The notes: generated from the letters alone by a model not told the origin. Shown: positions 9,702 to 19,262, counted from the first letter of the stretch. The stretch is DNA of 64,000 nt from Bacilliculturomica massiliensis (GCF_900605495.1 NZ_LR027596.1:10854-74853); one strand, 5' to 3'. Program-made: numbers and translations.

Positions 9702-10991
9702 TTACTTTCCCATCAGGCCGGGCAGGAACGTGGACAGCGCGGGTATAAAGGTGATGACCATCAGCGCAACAATCATCACGATGATAAACTTGAACAGCCA
9801 TTTAAACATTCGCTCCACCCGAAGCTCTCCGATGCCCGCCGCCACAAACATGTTGACTCCTACCGGCGGCGTACACTGTCCGATGACCAAATTGCACACC
9901 ATCATAACGCCAAAATGAATGGGCGATACTCCCAGCGGAAGTACGATAGCCAGCATCAGCGGGGCCAGAATGATGACGGCCGCCAGCGTCTCCATGAACA
10001 TTCCGGTCAGCAGCAGCACACAATTAATAATAATCAGGATCACTACGGTATTGTCTGAGATCCCCAGTATCCAGTCTGAAACAGCCTGAGGGATCCTGGC
10101 CAGCGTAAGCACCTTTCCAAAGGCAGTAGCCGCTCCCACCAGGATCAGCACTGTGCCGGAGGTGAGGGCGCTCTTAAAGAATATCTTGGGCAGGTTCTTG
10201 AGATTGAGCTCCTTGTAGACAAAGCAGCCGATGATGATTCCGTAGTCGCAGGCGATGATCGCGGCCTCCGTCGGGGTCACCAGGCCTCCATAGATACCTC
10301 CCAGAATGATGACCGGGACCAGGATAGCCCACTTCGCCTCGTTGAACGCTCTCAGCCGTTCCCTGGCGGGGGCCTTTTCTTTTTTAGTCGAACCATAATG
10401 GTGCTTCTTGGACGTATAAATGACAAAGGCTGCCAAAATGAGGGCGATCACGATCCCGGGGATAATCCCCGCTATGAACAGATCCGTGATGGAGACAGAT
10501 GCGATAATGCCATAGATAATGAAGGTGATGCTGGGAGGAATAACCGGTCCCAGGGAACCAGCCGCAGCGGTCAGCGACGTGGCGTAGCCCTCATCGTATC
10601 CGTCCTTTATCATCGCAGGAATCATGATTCCTCCGATAGCCGCGGTTGTGGCCGGACCTGAGCCGGAAATAGCCGCGAACAGCAGGCAGGTAAAAACAGT
10701 GATCAATCCAAGAGACCCGCTTACATGTCCCAGCATCGTCCTGCCAAAATTCACAAGTCTGCTGGATATCCCGCCCTCCAGCATGATATCGCCGGCCAGT
10801 ATGAAAAACGGCACCGCCAGCAGCGGAAAGGTATCGCCAGAGGTAAAAAAGGTCTGTATAATCAGGTCTATGGGAACGATATTCGTCAAAAACACGACGG
10901 CCACCGTTCCGATTCCCAGGGCGTAGGCGATTGGAATGCCCAGCGCAAGGGAAATAAAGAAAAATATTAAAAACATGACTCCAACATTCAT
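9702..10991 (-). CDS. dctM: TRAP transporter large permease, DctM family
   Basis: A 429-residue, very hydrophobic protein with about 12 membrane segments that translocates the ligand delivered by the DctP binding protein, driven by a sodium or proton gradient. Family features include FILAGDIMLEGGI, GSGPATTAAIGGIMIPAM and the C-terminal GQCTPPVGVNMFVAAG. Its start overlaps the dctQ stop by four bases. TRAP systems import organic acids such as C4-dicarboxylates, sugar acids and keto acids. The ligand is unknown here. Confidence 0.95.
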   Translation of the reverse strand: MNVGVMFLIFFFISLALGIPIAYALGIGTVAVVFLTNIVPIDLIIQTFFTSGDTFPLLAVPFFILAGDIMLEGGISSRLVNFGRTMLGHVSGSLGLITVFTCLLFAAISGSGPATTAAIGGIMIPAMIKDGYDEGYATSLTAAAGSLGPVIPPSITFIIYGIIASVSITDLFIAGIIPGIVIALILAAFVIYTSKKHHYGSTKKEKAPARERLRAFNEAKWAILVPVIILGGIYGGLVTPTEAAIIACDYGIIIGCFVYKELNLKNLPKIFFKSALTSGTVLILVGAATAFGKVLTLARIPQAVSDWILGISDNTVVILIIINCVLLLTGMFMETLAAVIILAPLMLAIVLPLGVSPIHFGVMMVCNLVIGQCTPPVGVNMFVAAGIGELRVERMFKWLFKFIIVMIVALMVITFIPALSTFLPGLMGK

Positions 10992-11512
10992 TCGTCTGCC
11001 TCCCCTTCTTCGACGCTGGCCAACACCTTTTCTTCCAGGCTCAGCTCCTTTGTCCGATTCGTCAGCCTGGGGATCAGCTCACGCTGTACGATCCTGACCG
11101 CCAGAAACGCATATCCCACCGGTATCGCCGCGTAGGGATAGGCCATATTGACATACAGGCTCAGCGATATCCGATTGGCATGATACAGCATGTTGGTATA
11201 TTGAGCGCTGTAATACACGATCACAAGGGCAAAGGCTACCCATACCAGACACCCGAGTATCTCCACGTACCTTCGGATCTTTTTCGGCCAGATGTAAGTC
11301 ATGGTTTCGATCGTAATATGCGCGTGTTTTTCCGCCGCCAGCCCCGATCCGACGAAGATCAGCCAGATAAAAAGATACCGGGCCAATTCCTCAGACCAGG
11401 AGTTTGAAACACCGAAAAAGCGGGAAAACACCTGTACGCTCAATATCGCCAGCATGATCAGCAGGCATATGGCGCAGATATTTCGCTCCAGGTTGTTAAA
11501 AAAATGTTTCAT
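10988..11512 (-). CDS. dctQ: TRAP transporter small permease, DctQ family
   Basis: A 174-residue protein with four predicted membrane helices, the small membrane subunit that pairs with DctM. Family marks are SNSWSEELARYLFIWLIFVGSG and the AEKHAHITIETM segment. It begins about 100 bases after dctP, with a strong hairpin between them, and overlaps dctM by four bases. The cytoplasmic tail (EEKVLASVEEGEADE) is acidic. Confidence 0.93.
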   Translation of the reverse strand: MKHFFNNLERNICAICLLIMLAILSVQVFSRFFGVSNSWSEELARYLFIWLIFVGSGLAAEKHAHITIETMTYIWPKKIRRYVEILGCLVWVAFALVIVYYSAQYTNMLYHANRISLSLYVNMAYPYAAIPVGYAFLAVRIVQRELIPRLTNRTKELSLEEKVLASVEEGEADE

Positions 11513-11534
11513 AATCTACTCTCCATCCTGCCAC

Positions 11535-11566
11535 GAGGGCCATTATCCTCACCGGATAATGGCCTC
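11535..11566 (-). terminator. Intercistronic hairpin between dctP and dctQ
   Basis: GAGGCCATTATCC pairs with GGATAATGGCCCTC across a six-base loop, just after dctP. No clear U-tract follows on the minus strand, so partial termination or 3'-end protection is likelier than a full stop. It would allow more binding protein than permease. Confidence 0.65.
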
Positions 11567-11614
11567 TCGGCTATGTATGGTTGTTGTTTGCTTCTCAAAA
11601 TGTATCCGTCTCAG

Positions 11615-12700
11615 CTACTGCGCCCTGAACTCTTCCAAAAACGCGGCGGCTTCATCGATGACGGCTCTGCCGCCCACCAGATCGGCTTTGGAATCCCACA
11701 TGGGCTTGCAGAGATCGATCAGTACCTGCATCTTCGCCTCGTCGTAACGTGCCACATTCACATTCTGCTCCTCGATGAACTTGATCGCGTCTGCCTCCGC
11801 CTGTTCCTCCAGATCGCGCACGTAGCCGATGTACTCCTCCATACATTCGTCAAAGACGCTCTTCAGGTCGTCGGGCAGGCTTTCATACCAGGAATTGCTG
11901 ATGATCGGATAATGGGTGATCTGATACGGGTCGATGCAGGCCATGGAGCTCTGCACTTCATAGAACCGGTCGGACTGCAGCAGACTGGTAGCCGTCATGA
12001 TTCCATCCACGGTTTTCTGCTGAAGAGCTGTATAAGCCTCGCCGTAGGAGATCGGAGTCGGCGTGCCGCCCAGAGCAGAAGCAACTCCCATGTAGAACTC
12101 AGAGGAAGTGGTTCTGATTTTCTGACCCTTGAACGCCGTGGCCGGATCATCCACATTTGCTTTGTTGGACATGATTTTCACCCAGCCGATTCCAAAGGGG
12201 CCGTAGGCCTTGATGTTTCCTGTCTTGGCCAGAAGCTCCTCGCGCATGGCCATGCCCATCTCGCTGTCGCCGTAGGCGTAGATGTCCTCCGCGGTTCTGA
12301 ATAAATACGGGATGTCAAAGATATAGAACTGCTTCAATTCTGAATTCATGGCCGCCATAATGTACGAGGGACAGGTGGTCATCTGCGCCATATCGCTTCT
12401 GATCATTTCCGCCTGTTCTTCATCAGAATTGCTGATGGCTTTATTTGCGTATATTTCCACCTGAATCCGCCCGTCGCTCTTTTCTTCCAACTGCTCCTCC
12501 AGATGCCGATAGCTGACATTGAGAGGATCCTGTTCCGCCGCCAGGTTGACGATCTTGAAGGTATATGTGTCTCCGTTTGCGCCGCCACCGCCGCCGTCTC
12601 CGCCGGAGCCGCTGTCACCGCAGCCGGTCAGCCCCAAAGCTAACATCAGCGCCATGCAAAGTACGAATGTTAAAACTCTCAGCTTTCTATTCATCTTCAT
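11615..12700 (-). CDS. dctP: TRAP transporter solute-binding lipoprotein, DctP family
   Basis: A 361-residue extracytoplasmic binding protein. The N-terminus is a lipoprotein signal (MKMNRKLRVLTFVLCMALML, lipobox LTGC with the lipidated Cys at about 27), followed by a glycine-rich tether. The mature part has the DctP pattern: ADMAQMTTCPSYI-type strand, GQKIRTTSSEFYMGVASALGGTPTPISYGEAYTALQQKTVDG and NSWYESLPDDLKSVFDE. The conserved carboxylate-binding Arg is in the KIRTTSS segment, consistent with an organic-acid ligand. First gene of the operon, behind a sigma-54 promoter. Confidence 0.94.
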   Translation of the reverse strand: MKMNRKLRVLTFVLCMALMLALGLTGCGDSGSGGDGGGGGANGDTYTFKIVNLAAEQDPLNVSYRHLEEQLEEKSDGRIQVEIYANKAISNSDEEQAEMIRSDMAQMTTCPSYIMAAMNSELKQFYIFDIPYLFRTAEDIYAYGDSEMGMAMREELLAKTGNIKAYGPFGIGWVKIMSNKANVDDPATAFKGQKIRTTSSEFYMGVASALGGTPTPISYGEAYTALQQKTVDGIMTATSLLQSDRFYEVQSSMACIDPYQITHYPIISNSWYESLPDDLKSVFDECMEEYIGYVRDLEEQAEADAIKFIEEQNVNVARYDEAKMQVLIDLCKPMWDSKADLVGGRAVIDEAAAFLEEFRAQ

Positions 12701-12864
12701 ATTCTTTCTCCTTCTCTTTTCAATGCTTTGTTGTAATCAGTTAACGGTTTGGCTTTCACGTATCGCCGATTTTTCTCCTCTCAGTGCGGTCACCATTTTA
12801 ACATAGGCAGCAATGGCATGACATTTAGGCGTACATGAAATTAATTGGGACATTAAATGGATAA

Positions 12865-12880
12865 AGCAATATGCGTGCCA
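12865..12880 (-). promoter_or_regulatory. Sigma-54 (-24/-12) promoter of the TRAP operon
   Basis: On the minus strand the site is TGGCAC-GCATA-TTGCT, again an exact RpoN core with correct spacing, about 165 bases before the dctP start codon. It matches the promoter at 4017-4032 in 11 of 11 core positions, tying the two operons to one class of activator. Confidence 0.88.
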
Positions 12881-12998
12881 TTTTTAGCACAAGATAAATT
12901 TTTCACACATTCATCTACAAAAAAAGCTGATTTTCAATGTTTTTTTTGAGACAATTCTCTGACACGGTTATGGTTTCAACCAATCAGCCACAAAAAAC

Positions 12999-13057
12999 GT
13001 CACAGCCTTTGTCACACTTCTTTTCTATAGACACATATTTCTGTGACAAATGTGTCA
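12999..13057. promoter_or_regulatory. TGTCACA-type upstream sites for the TRAP operon
   Basis: Half sites GTCACA (about 13000), TGTCACA (13010), TGTGACA (13042) and TGTGTCA (13051) lie 120-190 bases upstream of the sigma-54 promoter and repeat the words found before the E1 alpha gene. The rest of the 12701-13306 gap is AT-rich with no credible gene. Confidence 0.6.
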
Positions 13058-13306
13058 TTTTGACTCTCTCTTGATCTTCGTTTTCATATCGCCCAGCCGT
13101 CATACCTTAAAATTCAACCACTGTTCCTTTCTTCTCACGCGCCTCCTTTCCTTTCTTTCACGTACGTCATTCATTACCAAATTTGTCCCATGGTCATTTT
13201 ACCTGTGAAAACAAATCTTGCATAGGGACTTCGCCAATGCAAAACATCCAATTTTATCCATTTGTTTGCGGCAAAATTTTTGAGTGACAGAAGAAAAGTA
13301 GTCAAC

Positions 13307-13366
13307 AAAAAACTCTCTTCAGGTTTGAATCATTTCATACATGATTCTCACCCAAAGAGAGTTTTT
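13307..13366 (-). terminator. Intrinsic terminator after the flavodiiron gene
   Basis: AAAAACTCTCTT and AAGAGAGTTTTT form the outer stem, and GAATCAT/ATGATTC a nested inner stem, 20 bases after the stop codon at 13386. A/T tracts on both sides make it work in either direction. Confidence 0.88.
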
Positions 13367-13385
13367 ATCGATTTTCAGCCTTCCC

Positions 13386-15929
13386 CTACAGCAGCTTCTC
13401 CAGAGGATCGCTGTTCTTGTAGGCTTCCAGCAGTCTGGCGGATCTGTTCACATCGCCCATCAGAATACCGCCGCAGAAGCGATTGTTCACAAAGTACAGC
13501 TTCTCATAAGTGCCCTTCGCCTCGTCTGTGATCTCCATGGTCTTGTATTTCTTCTGCGCGTCTTTCCCATTGTCGCCCACCGCGAACAGAGACAGCCGGA
13601 AACCGCTGAAGGCGTTGGAGGGGATCACCTGCCGGTAGACGGCTTCGTCTCCCACCGCATTGATGCCGGCCACCTTGCCCATGTCCACGGCCTGAGCCCA
13701 GATGGCGTAGTTTGCGCCCTCAAATTCAGCGCAGTCGCCGCAGGCGTAAATATCTTTCACGCCGGTCTCCATCTTCTCATTGACCACGATAGATCTTCCC
13801 GTCTGCGCGCCGGCGGCTTTGCCCAGCTCGATATTCTGTTTTACGCCGGTGGACAGAATCACCAGAGCGCCCGGCACCAGCGTGCCGTCGTTCAGCTTCA
13901 CTCCGGCCGCGGCCCCGCTGCCGTCGGCGCAGATCTCTTCGATCCCTTTTCCCGTGTAAACGAAGGCCCCTGCTCTCTCCGCCGCCTGACGCAGCAGTTC
14001 AGAACCTTTATCGTCCAGCTGTCTGCCCATGAGTCCCGGTCCCATTTCCACCACGGACACGCTCTTTCCGGCTTTGCACAGTTCCCAGGCAGCTTCCAGA
14101 CCCAGCACGCCTCCGCCGATGACCACGGCCTCGCCGATCTGTTCCATATACGCCTGTATTTTTTTCACATCCTCCAGAGAGCGGATCGTGAACACACCGG
14201 GGAGGTCAGCTCCCTTGATCGGAGGCACGAAGGATTCGGCCCCTGTGGCCAGGATCAGCTTGTCGTACGTTCTGTCTGTGCCGTCGGACAGGGTCAGCGT
14301 TTTTTTGTCCGGATCCACGGCCGTCACCTCTGTCCCCAGCGTCAGTTTAACGTCAAAGAGCTGATACCAGCTGTGGGACTTAATATACAGGTTCAGCTCA
14401 TCCAGCTCGGAGAGCAGCCCCTTGGTCAGCATAGGCCTGTTGTAGCCCGGCACCGGTTCTCTGGAGATCATCTCGACTCTGCAGGTCTTGTTTCTCTTGC
14501 GGATCTCCTCCACGGCGGCCGTGCCCGCCGCTCCGTTTCCTACTACGATGATGGTTTCCTGACTCTTGGATCGGAAGGTCACGTCAGGCTCCGTCACTTC
14601 CACAAACTGCTCGGGTCCTACACCGCAGACAGGGCAGGCTGCAGGCGGTTCCTCGCCTTCCACCACCTCGCCGCAGATCAGGCATCTCCACTTTTTCACA
14701 GCTCCCGGTTTTTTGGCCTCCACCACCTTTCCGGCGAGAACAGAGGCTCCGAAATTGAAACCGAATTCGTAGGCGCCTGCAAGTTCCGCCTCGTTTGGCT
14801 TGAACCGGACCTTCAGGCCCTCTCCCACTACTTTCATATTCAGCTGCTTCAGCCGTTCCATGATGTGGGGCACGCCTTCCCCGCTCCAGCCGTAAGAACC
14901 GAACGCGGAAGCCAGCTTTTTGCCGTGGGTCCTGGCAAAGATGGACGTCGTCAGATCCCACACCGGCTTCAGAGCCTCTCCCACGATGGTGGGGGTGCCG
15001 AACAGCAGGCCGTCCGCCCAGTACATATCGGAGAGGACCTCGTTCACGTCGGCGGTCACCAGATCATAGCTGTGTACGTCGATATCTCCTGCTGCGCGGA
15101 TCCCCTTTTCGATCTCCTCCGCCAGCATTCCCGTATAGCCGTAGGCCGATACGTAGGGCATGACCACGGTCTTTTTCGGATTCGGGTTGAACTCTGTGGC
15201 CCAGTTCTTGTAGATCCCGACGATCTCCTGCGGATTCTGCACCAGAACCGGTCCGTGGCCGGGGCAGATCATCTCATAACCGATGTCCTCGATCTTCTTT
15301 ATGCCTGCCAGCACTTCCTTCTTAAACGGTCCCATGATCATATCGAAGTAATAGCGCAGCGCTTCCATATAATCTTCTCTGTTGGTGATCTTGTCGTTGG
15401 TCACCTCGTCCAGCGCATAGTGGGCGCCGAAGGAATCGCAGGTCACCAGCGCTTTCTCTTCCTCAATATAAGTATACATGCTGTCCGGCCAGTGCAGGTT
15501 CGGCGCGGCGATGAAACGCAGCGTCTTATTGCCCAGAGACAGCGTGTCTCCGTCCTTCACAATAATGCTGTTGAAATCTCTGTTGCAGATCTCCTTGGCA
15601 AAGTTGACGGCCGCCGCCGTCCCTACCAGCTTGATCCCCGGATTGATGTCCAGAAGCATCTCGATGGAGCCGGAGTGATCGGGCTCCGTGTGATTGATAA
15701 TGATATACTCGATCTTATCTACGTCTGTCAGCGCCGTCAGCGCGTCGTAATAACACTCGAAACACTTCGCCTTCGCCGTCTCGAAGATCGCCGTCTTTTC
15801 CGATCCTCTCAGCAGATAGGAGTTGTAGCTCGTCCCGAATTTCGTCTCCATAATAATATCGAAAACCCTCAGCTCCGGGTCCAGTGTTCCGATCCAGTAC
15901 AGATCCTTTGTCAACTGTTTTGATTCCAT
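13386..15929 (-). CDS. Flavodiiron protein fused to rubredoxin and NADH:rubredoxin oxidoreductase
   Basis: An 847-residue cytoplasmic enzyme that carries the whole electron path from NAD(P)H to oxygen or nitric oxide. Domains: metallo-beta-lactamase diiron domain 1-250 with ligands HTEPDH, NLHWPDS, CDSFGAHY and CPGHGPV; flavodoxin about 253-400 (VVMPYVSAYGYTG, FGSYGWSGEG); rubredoxin about 413-452 with two CxxC pairs (CLICGEVV, CPVCGVG); FAD/NAD oxidoreductase 456-847 (VVGNGAAG, VVIGGGVLGLEAAW, YACGDCAEFEG). All diiron ligands are present, so it should be active. Start 15929 is set by AGGAGG seven bases upstream. Fusions of this layout are known as class F flavodiiron proteins. Confidence 0.93.
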   Translation of the reverse strand: MESKQLTKDLYWIGTLDPELRVFDIIMETKFGTSYNSYLLRGSEKTAIFETAKAKCFECYYDALTALTDVDKIEYIIINHTEPDHSGSIEMLLDINPGIKLVGTAAAVNFAKEICNRDFNSIIVKDGDTLSLGNKTLRFIAAPNLHWPDSMYTYIEEEKALVTCDSFGAHYALDEVTNDKITNREDYMEALRYYFDMIMGPFKKEVLAGIKKIEDIGYEMICPGHGPVLVQNPQEIVGIYKNWATEFNPNPKKTVVMPYVSAYGYTGMLAEEIEKGIRAAGDIDVHSYDLVTADVNEVLSDMYWADGLLFGTPTIVGEALKPVWDLTTSIFARTHGKKLASAFGSYGWSGEGVPHIMERLKQLNMKVVGEGLKVRFKPNEAELAGAYEFGFNFGASVLAGKVVEAKKPGAVKKWRCLICGEVVEGEEPPAACPVCGVGPEQFVEVTEPDVTFRSKSQETIIVVGNGAAGTAAVEEIRKRNKTCRVEMISREPVPGYNRPMLTKGLLSELDELNLYIKSHSWYQLFDVKLTLGTEVTAVDPDKKTLTLSDGTDRTYDKLILATGAESFVPPIKGADLPGVFTIRSLEDVKKIQAYMEQIGEAVVIGGGVLGLEAAWELCKAGKSVSVVEMGPGLMGRQLDDKGSELLRQAAERAGAFVYTGKGIEEICADGSGAAAGVKLNDGTLVPGALVILSTGVKQNIELGKAAGAQTGRSIVVNEKMETGVKDIYACGDCAEFEGANYAIWAQAVDMGKVAGINAVGDEAVYRQVIPSNAFSGFRLSLFAVGDNGKDAQKKYKTMEITDEAKGTYEKLYFVNNRFCGGILMGDVNRSARLLEAYKNSDPLEKLL

Positions 15930-16206
15930 GTTTTCCTCCTTTTCGGCCTGCGCCTCTGTCCAGAAAATGGCGTCCGTCCGCCGGCCGCTCACCGCCCTGC
16001 TGTCTGTGCCGACAGCCTCTCTCTATGTAGATCCTCCCGGCGCGTTCCCTGGCAGATGCCGCCGCACCGGTTTCTGTTCTATTATTTACCCAGCCTCCCC
16101 GCTTTTAAACCCTATCGCCCCGTCCCCTTTGCGACAAATTTCGTCTCCCAGCGCCGCAGGGTGGGGGCGGCCGCGCCGCCGCTGTCCCGTCCCACCCCTC
16201 CCCCCT

Positions 16207-16246
16207 GAAAAAAATACGTCTCCCCTTCAGGTAGGGGGAGACGTAT
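16207..16246 (-). terminator. Intrinsic terminator after fbp
   Basis: ATACGTCTCCCC and GGGGAGACGTAT form a perfect 12-bp stem followed on the minus strand by a T-run. The rest of the 15930-16284 gap has no gene, only C-rich sequence. Confidence 0.92.
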
Positions 16247-16284
16247 CTGTAAGCCTGCTCTCCGATCTCAGACCGCTTGGCCGT

Positions 16285-18246
16285 CTATGCTCTCTGCTTG
16301 ATCAAGCCGCTGCGGTAGGCCACCAGCAGCTTTTTCAGGCTGTCGATCTTATCCTGCATTTCCATGCCGGTGTCCGTGGACTTGTTCAGGATCCGCGTGG
16401 TAATATTCTGTTTGGCCACCGTGGTGGAAAGGATATCCCGTTCCTCCTGCACAGCGATCTCCGCGGACTCGAAAGGTTCGTGAGCCGTGAGGATAAACCC
16501 GTAGGAATTGTAGATCAGCGAATAGCCCGCCACGCCCGTCTTCTTCTGATAGGCTTTGGCAAATCCGCCGTCGATGACGAAGGTCCTGCCGTTGGCGCGC
16601 ACGGGATTTTTCCCCTTGCTCACCGGCATGTGGCCGTTGATGATATGGGAATCCTCCCGGGGCAGCCCGAACTCTTCCGCGATCTTGTCCACGATCTCTT
16701 CCTGTTCCGACAGCTTGTAATACGGATTCTTCTCTTCCACCCAGGTGGACTCGTCTTCGATGAAGCAGCGCTCGAAGGTAGTGATCTTTTTCTTCCCGAA
16801 AAGCGGGGACTTGTAGCCGCACCACAGATACCAGAAGAAATCCACGCCCCGCTCTTTCTGTCTGGAACCTTCCTCCCCGAAATAACCCTGCCGAACGATG
16901 CGCTCCGCGTAGTCGAACCACGCCTTGCCCGAGGCCTCTCCGCCGCTGGTCTTCACCATGGTGAAGCTGCCGTCCTCTTCCATGGGAACGCAGCCGTGGA
17001 ACATCAGGTTGTTATTGCTGCACTTATAAATACTGCCTTTTGCGAAAAGGAACTGCACGTGCTTCTGCAGCACCTCGCTTTCCAGAAACGCCGCCCGAAG
17101 CCGGTTCATCACCGCTTCCTCCGCCTCTGTCAGCCGGTATGGATCATCCGGATCAATGGTGGGAAAATACTTGTTGTTCAGCTCGTAGGTCCTGCCGTCG
17201 ATCTCCACGGTGGCGTTCTTGTAATCTACCTTGTGAAGCAGCCGCAGAGCGTCCATCTCGTAGTAGGGATGCTTTTCGATGAGCTGCCCTTCCAGTTTGA
17301 ACTGAATGATGGCGATAGCCTTGCTCACCTTGGCCAGACTGTTAAAGTCCGACGCGTAGAGCGCGTCCTTGGAGCTGACGATCGGTTTGAAATTGGGACA
17401 GGGATCGTCCCCATATGTATCCATGGCGAAGATCACCAGGGGCCTGATACTGATCCCGTAACCCACCTCCAGCGTGTGCAGGTTGTCGTACCGGGTGCAG
17501 ATGCGGATCACATTGGCGATGCAGGCCCTGTTTCCCGCCGCCGCGCCCATCCACAGGATATCGTGATTGCCCCACTGGATATCCACACTGTGGTGCTTCA
17601 TGAGAGCGTCCAGCACGATATCCCCTCCGGGGCCTCTGTCGAAGATATCCCCCAGAATATGCAGCTTATATACGGAGATCCGCCGGATCAGCTCCGCCAT
17701 CTTTGTGATGAAGTCGTCCGCCACGTTGATCTCGATGATGCTCTCGATGATGCTGTCCTTATAATCCGCTTTGCCCTGGGCCTCTGTGGCGCCGTACAGC
17801 AATTCTTCAATAATATACGCGTATTCTTTCGGTATCTGCTTTCTCACATAGGACCGGGTGTATTTGACCGTCACGATGCCCAGCAGCGTGATGAGCCGGT
17901 ACAGCGTTTTTCGGTAAAAAGCATGGAGATCGATCCCGCTTTTTTTGATCAGCTCCAGCTTTTCCTCGGGATAATAAATCAGCGTGGCGAAGGTCCTGCG
18001 CTCCTCCGGCGTGGCCGAATCCGCAAAGGTCTCGTCGATCTTCAGCTTGATCACTCCGGAAGCGTTTTTCAAAATGTGAAGAAACGATTCGTATTCGCCG
18101 TGGATATCGCTGATAAAATGCTCCGTGCCCTTGGGCAGATTCTGGATCGCCATCAGGTTGATGATCTCTGTGCTGGCCTCTCCTATGGTGCCGTAGCTCT
18201 CCGACAGCAGCCTCAAATACTTCAGTTCACTTTCACTGATCTGCAT
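16285..18246 (-). CDS. fbp: Fructose-1,6-bisphosphatase, class III (Firmicutes type)
   Basis: A 653-residue gluconeogenic phosphatase of the metallophosphoesterase fold. Metal-binding signatures are FISDIHGEYESF near the N-terminus, HILGDIFDRGPGGD, WGNHDILWMGAAAG and INGHMPV. Length matches the class III family (about 640-670). Starts at 18246 or 18249 are adjacent ATGs behind GAGGAG; 18246 has the better spacing. It is a single-gene unit bounded by a terminator. It would return carbon from triose phosphates to hexose when cells grow on organic acids such as those this window imports (inference). Confidence 0.95.
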   Translation of the reverse strand: MQISESELKYLRLLSESYGTIGEASTEIINLMAIQNLPKGTEHFISDIHGEYESFLHILKNASGVIKLKIDETFADSATPEERRTFATLIYYPEEKLELIKKSGIDLHAFYRKTLYRLITLLGIVTVKYTRSYVRKQIPKEYAYIIEELLYGATEAQGKADYKDSIIESIIEINVADDFITKMAELIRRISVYKLHILGDIFDRGPGGDIVLDALMKHHSVDIQWGNHDILWMGAAAGNRACIANVIRICTRYDNLHTLEVGYGISIRPLVIFAMDTYGDDPCPNFKPIVSSKDALYASDFNSLAKVSKAIAIIQFKLEGQLIEKHPYYEMDALRLLHKVDYKNATVEIDGRTYELNNKYFPTIDPDDPYRLTEAEEAVMNRLRAAFLESEVLQKHVQFLFAKGSIYKCSNNNLMFHGCVPMEEDGSFTMVKTSGGEASGKAWFDYAERIVRQGYFGEEGSRQKERGVDFFWYLWCGYKSPLFGKKKITTFERCFIEDESTWVEEKNPYYKLSEQEEIVDKIAEEFGLPREDSHIINGHMPVSKGKNPVRANGRTFVIDGGFAKAYQKKTGVAGYSLIYNSYGFILTAHEPFESAEIAVQEERDILSTTVAKQNITTRILNKSTDTGMEMQDKIDSLKKLLVAYRSGLIKQRA

Positions 18247-18578
18247 CATGCTCTCCTCTTTCTTTTCATTGCGTGCCCTTCCGCCGCACACATCCACGCG
18301 GCTGCCGCCGGCATTCCGCCCGGCGCTGTTTTCCCGTCTCCGCCGGCCTTGTCTTTTCCTCTCCGGCAGATCCGCGAATTGCAGTCACATGTAAAAATAT
18401 ACAGCGGTTTCCATATCATTTTATCATAGTCCTGTAAGTTTTACCACCTGTTTTACTTCTGTGCCGGCGGCTCAAAATACGGGAATAAAATTTGTCCGGC
18501 TGCGCACCTTAAAATCAGATGAAGGTATTTTAGCCGTTCGTCTGTTGTGTACGTTTACAAGTACGAGAAACGGAGGTA
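18247..18578. other. Intergenic divergent promoter region
   Basis: 332 bases without a gene between divergent fbp and the catalase gene. The centre is AT-rich, with -10-like words on the minus strand (TATGAT near 18425) and a CGGAGG ribosome-binding site before 18579. No known riboswitch fold is evident. Confidence 0.4.
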
Positions 18579-19259
18579 ATGAATTTGTTTAAACACGAAA
18601 AAAAATTGCTGCAGGACGTCCGCGTCGACCGTCCCAATCCCAACTACGCCGCGCTGCTTCAGGAACAGCTGGGAGGACCTCAGGGCGAGATGAAATCCGC
18701 TATGCAGTATCTGGCGCAGAGCATGCGCATCAAGGATCCGGAGATCAAGGATCTCTTTCTGGACATCTGTTCCGAGGAGCTCTGCCACATGGAGATGGTG
18801 GCCACGGCGGTCAATCTGCTGAACGGTCACGAGCCCGACGCTAATAACGCAACCATCGGCAATGTGGAAGCGCATGTGCTCACAGGGCTGACTCCCATGC
18901 TGGCCAACGCTTCCGGTTATCTGTGGACCGCCGCCTACATCAACGAGACCGGCGATCTGGCCGCCGATCTTCTCTCCGACATCGCGGCGGAGCAGCGGGC
19001 CAAGGTGGTCTACCAGAACCTGTACCGTCAGATCGACGATAAGGGCGTAAAAGAGATGATCGACTTCCTCCTGAACCGTGAGGAAGCGCACAACACCATG
19101 TTCCGCGAGGCGTTCAACCGCATTCAGGACAGCAGCGGTTCTCAGCAGGATTGGGGAGTCACGGCAGATTCCCGGGTCTATTTCGACCTGTCTTCCCCCG
19201 GCGGACAGAGTTTTGACCCGGCCAAAAGCGTGCCGCCCAGCTTCAGCGGCCTGAGCTAA
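18579..19259 (+). CDS. Manganese catalase family protein (CotJC-like)
   Basis: A 226-residue four-helix-bundle ferritin-like protein. Dimanganese-site motifs are GGPQGEMKSAMQYLAQSM, EELCHMEMV, DIAAEQRAKVVYQNLY and REEAHNTMF, giving the expected Glu and EExxH ligands. It is shorter than full catalases (about 270-300), close to the spore-coat CotJC type, with a proline/serine-rich tail. It probably detoxifies hydrogen peroxide in the cytoplasm or spore coat. CGGAGG precedes the ATG. It is monocistronic, ending in a strong terminator, and sits near the oxygen-reducing flavodiiron enzyme, giving the region an oxidative-stress theme. Confidence 0.88.
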   Translation: MNLFKHEKKLLQDVRVDRPNPNYAALLQEQLGGPQGEMKSAMQYLAQSMRIKDPEIKDLFLDICSEELCHMEMVATAVNLLNGHEPDANNATIGNVEAHVLTGLTPMLANASGYLWTAAYINETGDLAADLLSDIAAEQRAKVVYQNLYRQIDDKGVKEMIDFLLNREEAHNTMFREAFNRIQDSSGSQQDWGVTADSRVYFDLSSPGGQSFDPAKSVPPSFSGLS

Positions 19260-19262
19260 AAC

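Noticed and set aside
13262-13531. 89-codon plus-strand frame starting in the gap before the flavodiiron gene
   Set aside because: It spans a terminator and is antisense to a certain gene.
13341-15923. 860-codon open frame on the plus strand
   Set aside because: It is the antisense shadow of the flavodiiron fusion; His/Arg/Leu-rich, no domain, and the opposite strand has full domain support.
15928-18429. 833-codon plus-strand frame over fbp
   Set aside because: Antisense shadow; no start context or recognisable domain, while fbp is certain.
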